NCBI RefSeq assembly: GCF_030182585.1
Contig: NZ_JARXOW010000001.1
Location: 2,232,001 to 2,296,000 of the forward strand
Direction: 5' to 3'
Length of the DNA: 64,000 nucleotides
Source: Pedobacter faecalis
GTDB lineage: Bacteria > Bacteroidota > Bacteroidia > Sphingobacteriales > Sphingobacteriaceae
The position numbers and the translations under genes were made by a program. Under the pieces are notes generated by a model. It searched no databases. It was given only the letters and a program-made list of their open reading frames with translations, and was not told the origin of the DNA. Shown here piece by piece: positions 43,077 to 51,517 of the stretch (position 1 is the first letter of the stretch; each line of letters opens with the position of its first letter).

Positions 43077-45968
43077 ATGTTACGCGTAGACAGCTCAAAA
43101 CCTTTCAAGATCGTTTACTCTCTATGTAAACACGCTTATCTTGGTTACTTAATCGAACCTCACGTCGTACAGCTAAATCCTCAGGGTGACTTTTCTCTCA
43201 CCTATCAGCGGCTTTTTTCGCATACCGCAGGGGAATTCGCAGCACATCTCACCGACCGTGACTTCAGACTTATAAAAATTCTCGACGAAACGGAGCAGGA
43301 TGCGATCATCAAAAAACACCACAAAAAAGCAATCCGTGCAGTGGAATTCTTCAGTAAAACTTTCAGCGATAAGTTCTATGAGCACGTGCGTCCGCGCATA
43401 GAAAAGCGGTTATCTGAAGTACTTACAGTTTTAAAAGCGACCGGTGGAGCATTATATCTCATGGACAGTGACGGCTGGCCTGCTGAACGGCAAATAGCAC
43501 TGGCCGAAGAACCTGCTACAGTGCTGTTCCATTTTCGTAGAAATGACAAAGAGACCCGATATTTTCCAACCATCAAATTTCAGGGAATGCGTATCGATTT
43601 CATGTTTAAGGATGCGCATGTGGTCAGCAACCAGCCTGCCTGGTTGCTTTTGAACGATACACTATACTTTTTTGAACAAGATATCGAAGGCAAGAAACTG
43701 CAGCCGTTCCTTAACAAGCGTTTTATATCCATATCAAGGTCAACGGAGGAAACTTATTTTCAAAAATTTGTATGTCCTCTAATTGAAAAATATCACGTTT
43801 ACGCAGAAGGGTTCGAGATCAGGACTGAAAAACATGTTGCCGTTCCCACCCTGCAAATCGTATACGTTGAAGGCGGCATCTCGCAACTGGCGCTCTATTT
43901 CCGATACGGGGATCATAAATTCTCTGCCGGCAACGAAAAGAAAGTAACTGTCGAACTGATCCGGGAGGCTGGCAACTATACCTTTATCCGGGTTAGAAGA
44001 GATGCTCAGCTCGAAAAGGCAAAGTTCGATGCGCTGATCAACATGGGGCTTAGAAAGGTCGGCTCTCTAGCCTATAACCTGGAACCTGCCGCAGCCGGCG
44101 ACCGCTTTTCTTACGCCGTTATTAACTGGGTCAATGAACATTTGGACGAACTGACAAAGCAGGGCTTCGAGATTATAGCCGAGACGGGCGCCAAGAAGTT
44201 TCTGATTGCCACCAGTAAGATCAGCTTCGAGATAAAGGAAGACAACGACTGGTTTGATATTCATGCAATCGTGTCTTTTGGGGAACACGCAATTCCCTTT
44301 ATCACATTACGGCAGCACATCCTTCACAAAAAGCATGAGTTTACTTTGCCCGACGGCACGATCGCTGTGATTCCTGACAAGTGGTTTGAGCTTTATGGAA
44401 GCATTTTCAGCTTATCAGACAGAACAACCTCCCTCAAATTAAAAAAACATCACATCGGCCTCATCAATGAGCTCGCTGAAGACAGCCTCGCCAGCGTTGC
44501 ACTAAGCAGAAAACTGCAGCGGCTGAACAATTTTGAAGATATTGCTGACGTACGCATGCCTGTGGGCTTTCAGGGCAATCTGCGTAGCTATCAGAAAGCT
44601 GGCTATAACTGGTTCAGCTTTCTCCGGGATTATCATTTTGGCGGTTGCCTGGCAGACGATATGGGCTTAGGTAAGACTATTCAGACATTGGCCATGCTGC
44701 AAAAGCTAAAGGAAGAAAGCGACGAAACGGCAGGTCGCACGTCACTGATCGTGATGCCGACCTCTTTGATCTATAACTGGTTAAACGAGGCATCAAAGTT
44801 CACACCCCAATTAAAGATCCATCCGCATATCGGGTCATCCAGAGCTAAAGATGTAAGCACATTTGCGGATTATGATATTATCATCACAACTTACGGTGTT
44901 ACACGCGTCGATATCAATATACTTTCAAATTTCCATTTCAGCTACGTTATACTCGACGAAAGTCAAAACATCAAAAACCCTGCATCAAAGTCTTTCAAGG
45001 CCGTGCGCACGCTTAAATCGACATACAAACTGGCGCTAAGCGGCACGCCTGTGGAAAACTCTGTGGCTGACCTCTGGTCACAATTAACCTTCCTCAATCC
45101 AGGCCTTCTTGGCACGCAATCTTTCTTTAATGAGGAATACGTGCAGGCGATAGAAAAAAAGAAAGATGAGGAGAAGAGCCGCAAATTGCAGGCTATCATC
45201 AAACCCTTTATTCTCAGGCGAACCAAAGAACAGGTCGCGGCCGAGCTACCGCCAAAAACCGAACAGACAATCTATTGTGAGATGACGGAAGATCAGTCTG
45301 CATATTATGAAAAGACAAAATCCGCTTACCGTAACGACCTCCTCAACAGCCTTGACGATGGGTCGTTTGCAAAGAAGCAGGTCATTTTACTGCAGGGGCT
45401 AACCCTGTTGCGGCAACTAGCCAACCATCCAGCAATGATCGACAATGGCTACGCATCAAACTCTGGCAAATTTGAAAGCGTAATTGAAACGCTCGACAAC
45501 GTCTTGAAAGGTGGGCACAAAGTTTTAATTTTCTCACAATTTGTAAAACATCTCAGCTTGTTCAAAGATCATTTTGAGCGGGAAAATGTCGCATTCAGTT
45601 ACCTCGACGGCTCTACAAAAGAACGCGGCAAGGTTGTGGCCGATTTTCAGAAAAAGCCCGATCTAAAGGTATTTCTGATCTCTATTAAGGCAGGCGGCGT
45701 TGGTCTGAATCTTACTGAGGCTGACTACGTTTTCATCCTTGACCCTTGGTGGAATCCTGCTGTGGAGCAGCAGGCTATCGACCGTTCGCACCGGATCGGA
45801 CAAGGCAAAAAGGTCTTCATTTATAAATTCATTAGTAAAGACACCGTTGAAGAAAAGATTCTCGCCTTGCAGAATCGCAAAAAACGACTGGCGACCGCCT
45901 TGATTACCACAGAGGAGAGCTTTTTTAAGTCACTCAGTAAAGATGATATCCGAGAAATCCTCAATTAG
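43077..45968 (+). CDS. SNF2-family DEAD/DEAH helicase-like ATPase
   Basis: Encodes 963 residues. The N-terminal 480 residues are an uncharacterised region; the SNF2 ATPase starts near 490 with LADDMGLGKTIQTLAML (Walker A), VMPTSLIYNW, the motif II variant DESQ in VILDESQNIKNP, ALSGTPVENSVADLW, and the C-terminal helicase lobe with VLIFSQFVKHL, LISIKAGGVGLNLTEADYVF and QAIDRSHRIGQGKKV. Such proteins remodel protein-DNA complexes, e.g. during transcription or repair. Four bases separate its stop from the convergent APP1-like gene. Confidence 0.93.
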   Translation: MLRVDSSKPFKIVYSLCKHAYLGYLIEPHVVQLNPQGDFSLTYQRLFSHTAGEFAAHLTDRDFRLIKILDETEQDAIIKKHHKKAIRAVEFFSKTFSDKFYEHVRPRIEKRLSEVLTVLKATGGALYLMDSDGWPAERQIALAEEPATVLFHFRRNDKETRYFPTIKFQGMRIDFMFKDAHVVSNQPAWLLLNDTLYFFEQDIEGKKLQPFLNKRFISISRSTEETYFQKFVCPLIEKYHVYAEGFEIRTEKHVAVPTLQIVYVEGGISQLALYFRYGDHKFSAGNEKKVTVELIREAGNYTFIRVRRDAQLEKAKFDALINMGLRKVGSLAYNLEPAAAGDRFSYAVINWVNEHLDELTKQGFEIIAETGAKKFLIATSKISFEIKEDNDWFDIHAIVSFGEHAIPFITLRQHILHKKHEFTLPDGTIAVIPDKWFELYGSIFSLSDRTTSLKLKKHHIGLINELAEDSLASVALSRKLQRLNNFEDIADVRMPVGFQGNLRSYQKAGYNWFSFLRDYHFGGCLADDMGLGKTIQTLAMLQKLKEESDETAGRTSLIVMPTSLIYNWLNEASKFTPQLKIHPHIGSSRAKDVSTFADYDIIITTYGVTRVDINILSNFHFSYVILDESQNIKNPASKSFKAVRTLKSTYKLALSGTPVENSVADLWSQLTFLNPGLLGTQSFFNEEYVQAIEKKKDEEKSRKLQAIIKPFILRRTKEQVAAELPPKTEQTIYCEMTEDQSAYYEKTKSAYRNDLLNSLDDGSFAKKQVILLQGLTLLRQLANHPAMIDNGYASNSGKFESVIETLDNVLKGGHKVLIFSQFVKHLSLFKDHFERENVAFSYLDGSTKERGKVVADFQKKPDLKVFLISIKAGGVGLNLTEADYVFILDPWWNPAVEQQAIDRSHRIGQGKKVFIYKFISKDTVEEKILALQNRKKRLATALITTEESFFKSLSKDDIREILN

Positions 45969-45972
45969 CCCT

Positions 45973-46956
45973 CTAGCCGAGATCGGTAATTAGACCAACA
46001 GCGCGCGAGTGAGCGATTGCCTCCGCACTGCTGTTAAAAAGACAAGTCTGGATCCCGGCCAGTCTGGCCTCTTCAAGGAGGTTTAGTGTCTCCACCTCCC
46101 TTTTCTTTCTGATGTTACGGATATATATCGCCTCTATGTTTTTCGGATATCGTTTGGCAATGGTGGTGTAAATTTGCGGATCTTTCTGTGAGTTATCGCC
46201 AAAAAAAACAAAGCGCTGGTTAGGAAAGGCGTCGAGAATACGCATAACGCGCAGCAACTTGCCTTCATGACCCGTCTTCCCGGTCTTGATCAAATCTTTC
46301 CAGCGTTTGATCTGGTTGAGCAGAAAAGTTCCTTCTGGCAACTTATTAAACCTAAAGATCTCCACAAGGTAATCATACAGGTTCCACTCACTGCTGGAAA
46401 CATAAAAAAATGGATTGGGCTGATCAGCCTGCGTATGTGAAAAGGCCAACAGGTTATAGTGGGTATACACATCTTTAAAAGTCTTTCTAGTTCGCGGATT
46501 TTTAATAAATAGCTCACGCAGCCGCCTGCCTATTGTCGCCGAATGCGACACCATTATCGTATCATCAATATCCGAGATGAACGCATATTGGGTAATATGT
46601 GGTACATATATTTGTCCCTGGCCTACCCCGATCACCTTGCCCCCATCATCCAGCGCTTCAACTTTCACTCCATGCCAACCAGCATTTATCCCTTCCGGCA
46701 CGCTCCATTCAAACTTGAAAAAGCCATCATATTCAGTTTTTTGATAAACCTCCTGGCCCTCGAAAGTGAGCCTTACCTGAACAAACGGAAAAGGTTTCAG
46801 TATAAATAACTTAAGCAGATGGATGATGTTGACGAGCAGATTGTTGCTGAAGGTTTGCCTTGTATGGGCTTTAAATCGAAACACATGTCCGTAAACCACC
46901 ATATTCTGGCTGTGTCCGTAGCCATGATAAACTTTAACACTTACCGAATTATTCAT
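45973..46956 (-). CDS. APP1-like (DUF2183) phosphatase
   Basis: Encodes 327 residues from the ATG at 46956. An N-terminal half resembling the all-beta region of bacterial App1 proteins is followed by the catalytic DxDxT motif in FISDIDDTIMVSHSATIG (near 133-150) and a later FFGDNSQKDPQIY, the pattern of yeast App1 phosphatidate phosphatase. I infer dephosphorylation of phosphatidate or another lipid phosphate. It is divergent from the lipid-kinase paralogue, with only 38 nt between the start codons. A longer TTG start at 46974 is possible. Confidence 0.8.
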   Translation of the reverse strand: MNNSVSVKVYHGYGHSQNMVVYGHVFRFKAHTRQTFSNNLLVNIIHLLKLFILKPFPFVQVRLTFEGQEVYQKTEYDGFFKFEWSVPEGINAGWHGVKVEALDDGGKVIGVGQGQIYVPHITQYAFISDIDDTIMVSHSATIGRRLRELFIKNPRTRKTFKDVYTHYNLLAFSHTQADQPNPFFYVSSSEWNLYDYLVEIFRFNKLPEGTFLLNQIKRWKDLIKTGKTGHEGKLLRVMRILDAFPNQRFVFFGDNSQKDPQIYTTIAKRYPKNIEAIYIRNIRKKREVETLNLLEEARLAGIQTCLFNSSAEAIAHSRAVGLITDLG

Positions 46957-46994
46957 TAAATTAAAACAGACCAACCTTGCGGTTGTTTGTGATA

Positions 46995-47879
46995 ATGAAA
47001 ACTCCCATATTACAACCTGAAATGAAATTACTGTTCATAGTTAATCCTGGCTCAGGAAGTGATGAAGTAAATTTTAACACCATCATAACAGATTACTTTA
47101 TAAACCTTACCCAACACGAGGCAGAGATTTACGAATTACCGCCTAATTGCGCTTTAGATACACTCAAAGGAATTATAAACAAGTCGATGGCCGACCGTGT
47201 CGTGGCCGTAGGCGGCGATGGAACAATCAAACTCGTTGCCGAGAGTCTGCTTCGCTCAGAAATACCCATTGGGATTATCCCGGCGGGATCGGCCAATGGC
47301 ATGGCAAAGGAGCTCGGAATACCGCTGGCTGCCAACGATGCGCTTGAAGTCGCTGTAAACGGATCACCTAAAATGATACATGCAGTCTCTGTCAATAACG
47401 AGTTATGTATCCACCTGGCTGATATCGGATTCAACGCCTACCTTGTAAAAAAGTTTGACACACTGCCCCAGCGGGGAATGTTAGGGTATGCTAAAGCGGC
47501 CTGGAAGGCCTTATGGAGTCACCGTAAAATGGAAGTGGCATTTGAAATCTCTGGAAAAAAAATTATTTCAGAAGCAGCTATGGTAGTCATTGCCAATGCC
47601 ACCATGTATGGAACCGGTGTAAAGATCAATCCCGAGGGGCGGCTCGATGATGAACTGTTCGAGGTCGTGCTGGTAAAAAAATACGCCGTCATGGAAATTT
47701 TAAAATTGAAATTTACCAGCATGAGCATGAACCCTCAAAATATTGAGTTGTTTCAGACCAGCAGCTTATCCATCAAGACGAAACACCCTGCACATTTCCA
47801 GGTAGACGGGGAATATCTTGGCAAAGTCAGAAGCGTCGAAGCCAAACTAATCATAAACGCAATCCGCATTGTTGCTTAG
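46995..47879 (+). CDS. Diacylglycerol kinase-like lipid kinase (second paralogue)
   Basis: Encodes 294 residues from the ATG at 46995 (another ATG at 47022 is just as close to the conserved core; a TTG at 46977 extends it further). Core motifs: LLFIVNPGSGSDEVNFN, the nucleotide loop VGGDGTIKLVAESLL, GIIPAGSANGMAKELG and, near the end, FQVDGEYLG. Same family as 12091-12987 but clearly diverged. Its gene is divergent from an APP1-like phosphatase, its likely metabolic opposite, and its last four bases overlap the convergent TonB-C gene. Confidence 0.85.
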   Translation: MKTPILQPEMKLLFIVNPGSGSDEVNFNTIITDYFINLTQHEAEIYELPPNCALDTLKGIINKSMADRVVAVGGDGTIKLVAESLLRSEIPIGIIPAGSANGMAKELGIPLAANDALEVAVNGSPKMIHAVSVNNELCIHLADIGFNAYLVKKFDTLPQRGMLGYAKAAWKALWSHRKMEVAFEISGKKIISEAAMVVIANATMYGTGVKINPEGRLDDELFEVVLVKKYAVMEILKLKFTSMSMNPQNIELFQTSSLSIKTKHPAHFQVDGEYLGKVRSVEAKLIINAIRIVA

Positions 47880-48526
47880 TTACAATGTCTGGCCAGCAGT
47901 TCGTCTGCGATTTCCGAGCCCATATCCTTGACAAACTGAAATTCCTCACATGCACCCTGCTTATCGTTTTGTTCAAGCTTCTTCCTCCCATCGCTCAAAC
48001 GCTGCTGAAGATAGGCCTCGTCATATCCTAAAGTCTCTTTCAGTGCTAAGATACGGCTTTCTTCTGCTTTCGTAAAAGTGCCGGAAGCCTTGTTCCTGTA
48101 AAAGTTCCTCACCGCAGCAGTCAGGCTTTCGTTATTTTTATACGCCCTAATCGCCTGCGCTATAACCTCCTGGCTTTTTGATGCACAATCATACCCGGAG
48201 AGTTGAAAATTAATTGGAACCAATACAGAGGTAGCGGTGTCATGCTCAGCCGGTACGATCCACTTTCCGCTGGTAAGGCGTATCAATCTCAGTGCTTCCT
48301 TGTCCAAATCTATACCCGGACCATTCCGCACCTCCGAGTAAAAAACATTGCCGACCCTGTCTACCTTGAAGGCGACGATTACCTGTCCCTCAATGCAGTT
48401 CTGCAGCGAATACATCGGATACATCTTATTCTTGGTAATAAAATTCTCGAGCCCGCCCTTAAAGACCGGTTGCTGGGCTTTCACCGCGGTACTCAGAACA
48501 AACAGCGCAAGAATCACTCCTTTCAT
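47876..48526 (-). CDS. Exported TonB C-terminal-domain protein
   Basis: Encodes 216 residues: a signal peptide (MKGVILALFVLSTAVKAQ), then a TonB-C-like domain (VFKGGLENFITKNKMYPMYS, GQVIVAFKVDRVGNVFYSEV, LVPINFQLSG) at about 20-110, and a C-terminal helical section with three cysteines. Unlike TonB it has no membrane anchor or Pro-rich spacer, so it is probably periplasmic rather than an energy transducer. It is coupled to rbfA by an ATGA overlap. Confidence 0.75.
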   Translation of the reverse strand: MKGVILALFVLSTAVKAQQPVFKGGLENFITKNKMYPMYSLQNCIEGQVIVAFKVDRVGNVFYSEVRNGPGIDLDKEALRLIRLTSGKWIVPAEHDTATSVLVPINFQLSGYDCASKSQEVIAQAIRAYKNNESLTAAVRNFYRNKASGTFTKAEESRILALKETLGYDEAYLQQRLSDGRKKLEQNDKQGACEEFQFVKDMGSEIADELLARHCN

Positions 48527-48894
48527 ACATCGTCAGTATCTTTTCGATCTTTAGAAAGCTTATCGAAAATCTTATCCATGCGCTCAACGTACTCATTGGT
48601 ATCATCAACGAAGAAACTTAGCGTGGGGATGACTCGGGCCTGATGCCTGATGCGTGCCCCGAGTTTGTACCTTATCTCACCCGCGTGCGAGTTAACTTCT
48701 GCCACAGACAACGTCGTATTGCTGGTATTTAAAAAGCTCAGATAAACCTTCGCGATAGCTAGGTCTGGCGAAACACGGACACGGGTAATCGTGACAAGTG
48801 TATTTGGCAGATAAGAAGCGCCTTCCCGCTGAAAGATAGCTGCTAACTCTTCCTGTATAATGCCCGCAAATTTTTGTTGACGCTTACTTTCCAT
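48523..48894 (-). CDS. rbfA: Ribosome-binding factor A
   Basis: Encodes 123 residues of the KH-fold RbfA family: RQQKFAGIIQEELAAIFQRE, LVTITRVRVSPDLAIAKVYL, LGARIRHQARVIPTLSFFVD and a charged tail. RbfA matures the 30S subunit and 16S rRNA. It lies 16 nt after hflX on the same strand, an association of two translation factors, and its stop overlaps the next start. Confidence 0.93.
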   Translation of the reverse strand: MESKRQQKFAGIIQEELAAIFQREGASYLPNTLVTITRVRVSPDLAIAKVYLSFLNTSNTTLSVAEVNSHAGEIRYKLGARIRHQARVIPTLSFFVDDTNEYVERMDKIFDKLSKDRKDTDDV

Positions 48895-48910
48895 AATTCT
48901 CCTTTATCAA

Positions 48911-50101
48911 TTAATATAACAGCTTATCGTACGGATACCGCGAAGTATGCATTGCATATATCCTGTCGTATAATAATTTCTTGAACTCCTCCACATTCTC
49001 CTTATTAGTAGCAGAGATAAAAACAGCTGGGGCGTTATCGTTTCCCATCCAGCTATTCTTAAAGTCTTCGAGTGTAAGAAGCAGCCGCTCCTCCTCCTGA
49101 TGATCTGGCTCGGGACTCATATAAGCGTCTATCTTATTAAATACCACGATCGTCTCCTTGTCCCTGGCGCCAAGGTCTTTCAACGTTTCGTTGACTACAT
49201 GAATCTGATCCTCAAAGTTCGGGTGCGAAACGTCAACAACATGCACAAGGATATCTGCCTCGCGAACCTCGTCAAGCGTAGATTTAAAACATTCTACGAG
49301 GTGGTGGGGAAGCTTTCTGATAAAACCAACTGTATCCGAGAGTAAAAAGGGCAGATTCTCGACAACCACCTTTCTAACCGTGGTATCCAGGGTAGCGAAG
49401 AGCTTATTCTCGGCAAATACCTCAGATTTCGAGAGCATGTTCATGATGGTCGACTTTCCTACATTCGTGTAGCCGACAAGCGCAACCCGGATCAGTTGCG
49501 TCCTGTTCTTTCGCTGCGTTTCATTCTGCTTATCAATCTGCTTCAGGCGACTTTTTAATAATGATATTTTTTCCAGGATCATCCGGCGGTCACTTTCTAT
49601 CTGTGTTTCCCCCGGTCCACGCATTCCGATTCCGCCTTTCTGCCGTTCAAGGTGGGTCCATAGCCGGGTTAGCCGCGGGAGCAGGTATTGCAGTTGTGCA
49701 AGCTCCACCTGAGTCTTTGCCTGCGCCGTCTGCGCCCTTCCCGCAAATATATCCAGTATCAGGTTACTCCTGTCCAGTATTTTTACTTGCAGCTCGCGCT
49801 CAATGTTTCTTAGTTGTGAGGGCGACAATTCGTCGTCGAATACCACCATATCGATTTCTTCCGACCTAACGTAAGCCTGTATCTCCTCAAGTTTACCGGT
49901 CCCAACAAAAGTGGCACGGTCTGGCTTCAGCATCTTCTGCGTAAACTCCTGCTCAACCAGCCCACCCGCTGTGTCTACCAGAAACGCCAGTTCGTCCAGG
50001 TATTCCCGGGTTTCCTCCGGCTTTTCACCGGGCCTGATCACACCTACCAGAACCGCTCTCTCCTGTTTTGGGGCCGTATCATAAAATTTTTGTCTTGCCA
50101 T
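48911..50101 (-). CDS. hflX: Ribosome-associated GTPase HflX
   Basis: Encodes 396 residues from the ATG at 50101. An N-terminal domain (ERAVLVGVIRPGEKPEETRE, LEEIQAYVRSEEIDMVVFDD) and the GTPase core are seen: VALVGYTNVGKSTIMNML (P-loop), LDTTVRK, DTVGFIRKLP and VFNKIDAY, followed by a short C-terminus. HflX binds and can split 70S ribosomes. A longer in-frame start at 50149 runs 26 nt into trpC and is not favoured. Confidence 0.95.
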   Translation of the reverse strand: MARQKFYDTAPKQERAVLVGVIRPGEKPEETREYLDELAFLVDTAGGLVEQEFTQKMLKPDRATFVGTGKLEEIQAYVRSEEIDMVVFDDELSPSQLRNIERELQVKILDRSNLILDIFAGRAQTAQAKTQVELAQLQYLLPRLTRLWTHLERQKGGIGMRGPGETQIESDRRMILEKISLLKSRLKQIDKQNETQRKNRTQLIRVALVGYTNVGKSTIMNMLSKSEVFAENKLFATLDTTVRKVVVENLPFLLSDTVGFIRKLPHHLVECFKSTLDEVREADILVHVVDVSHPNFEDQIHVVNETLKDLGARDKETIVVFNKIDAYMSPEPDHQEEERLLLTLEDFKNSWMGNDNAPAVFISATNKENVEEFKKLLYDRIYAMHTSRYPYDKLLY

Positions 50102-50123
50102 GTACAGATCAAATGTACAAAAG

Positions 50124-50915
50124 TTATACCGACTTAACCTGACTGACAAAACTGCGCATAGCCGCGCCAGGGTCCGTTGTCTTCATAAAGTTCTCGCCGA
50201 TAAGGAAACCGTTAAAACCCGCGCTCTTCAGCAAAGCGATCGTTTCGGGGTCGCTGATGGCACTCTCAGACACCTTCATGAAATTGGCAGGAATCCGCTC
50301 AGCAAGACCAAATGATGTCTGTATGTTTACAGTAAAATCCGCCAGGTTCCGGTTGTTTACACCGATTGCATCCAGATCCTCGCATAAACTGCGGTCCAGC
50401 TCTTCCTGGTTATGAACCTCCAGTAATACGTTCAATCCGAGCTGTTTTGCAAAGGATGAAAGCTTGGTGATCTGCAGCGGACTCAATATAGCTGCGATAA
50501 GCAGAACGATGTCCGCGCCCCACGCCTTGGCCTCAAGCAACTGGTATTCGTCGATCATAAAATCCTTGCGGAGAATAGGTATATCATTATTTTCCCTTGC
50601 CCGGAGCAAATCCTGAGGCGAACCGCCGAAAAAATCCCGATCCGTCAACACCGACAAAGCCGATGCACCAGCACTTGCATAGGCCTGGGTAACCTCCACA
50701 ACGGAGGCCTGATCGTTGATGACACCTTTGGAGGGTGACCGGCGTTTAAACTCTGCGATGATGCCCGTGCGGTCTGCAGCCAGGAGGTAATCCTTAAATG
50801 AATGCGGGCTGCGATTGAAATAGACACTCGCCTCGAGTTGCGCTCTGGATACCGATTGTTTGGCCTCCTGTACTTCTGCTTGTTTCCGAAGAACAATGCG
50901 ATCTAAAATATTCAT
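50124..50915 (-). CDS. trpC: Indole-3-glycerol phosphate synthase
   Basis: Encodes 263 residues of the TIM-barrel IGPS family: GIIAEFKRRSPSKG near 51-64, ALSVLTDRDFFGGS, ILRKDFMIDEYQ, LLEVHNQEELDR, AIGVNNRNLADF and a C-terminal ESAISD. TrpC converts carboxyphenylaminodeoxyribulose-5-P to indoleglycerol phosphate. It follows trpG by 3 nt. In the standard order trpD lies between them; here it is missing. Confidence 0.95.
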   Translation of the reverse strand: MNILDRIVLRKQAEVQEAKQSVSRAQLEASVYFNRSPHSFKDYLLAADRTGIIAEFKRRSPSKGVINDQASVVEVTQAYASAGASALSVLTDRDFFGGSPQDLLRARENNDIPILRKDFMIDEYQLLEAKAWGADIVLLIAAILSPLQITKLSSFAKQLGLNVLLEVHNQEELDRSLCEDLDAIGVNNRNLADFTVNIQTSFGLAERIPANFMKVSESAISDPETIALLKSAGFNGFLIGENFMKTTDPGAAMRSFVSQVKSV

Positions 50916-50918
50916 ATA

Positions 50919-51491
50919 CTAATTATCTAACCATGCTTTCATCATTTCCCTACCATATTCTGTCAGCACGCTCTCTGGATGAAACTGTACGCCCCGCAGG
51001 TCGTAAATATTGTGTCTAAGCGACATAATCTCACCACTGCTGTCGGTAGAGGTCACCGTAAAGCATTCCGGCATGCCCTCTTTCTGCACTACCCAAGAAT
51101 GGTACCGTCCTACATTGATTACCTCTGGGCAGTCTTTAAACAGTAACTCATTCCTATCGTTAACGGTTATCGGCGTAGCAATCCCATGCATCGGCCTGCC
51201 AAGGTTAAAAAGCGTTCCGCCGAAAGCTTCAGCAATTGCCTGCTGACCAAGACAAACACCAAAAATACTTTTCGTCGGCGCATACCTTTTAATTACGTCA
51301 AGCAGCAGACCCGCCTCTTCAGGAATGCCCGGACCGGGAGAAAGGATAATTTTATCATATTGCTCCACATCAGCCAGCTCGAACTTATCATTACGCCAAA
51401 CCTCCACATCACGGCCCAGTTCATTTACCAGATGCACCAGGTTGTAAGTAAATGAATCATAATTATCAATTACCAAAACTTTCTTTTCCAT
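50919..51491 (-). CDS. trpG: Anthranilate synthase component II (glutamine amidotransferase)
   Basis: Encodes 190 residues. DNYDSFTYNLVHLV at 9-22, SPGPGIPEEAG at 51-61, the nucleophile in GVCLGQQAIAEAF (Cys80) and the H/E pair of FHPES near 171-175 mark the amidotransferase. It supplies ammonia from glutamine to TrpE. It starts 26 nt after trpE. PabA shares the fold; the trp context decides the symbol. Confidence 0.93.
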   Translation of the reverse strand: MEKKVLVIDNYDSFTYNLVHLVNELGRDVEVWRNDKFELADVEQYDKIILSPGPGIPEEAGLLLDVIKRYAPTKSIFGVCLGQQAIAEAFGGTLFNLGRPMHGIATPITVNDRNELLFKDCPEVINVGRYHSWVVQKEGMPECFTVTSTDSSGEIMSLRHNIYDLRGVQFHPESVLTEYGREMMKAWLDN

Positions 51492-51517
51492 ATTTATATC
51501 TCTGTCGGCAACAACCC

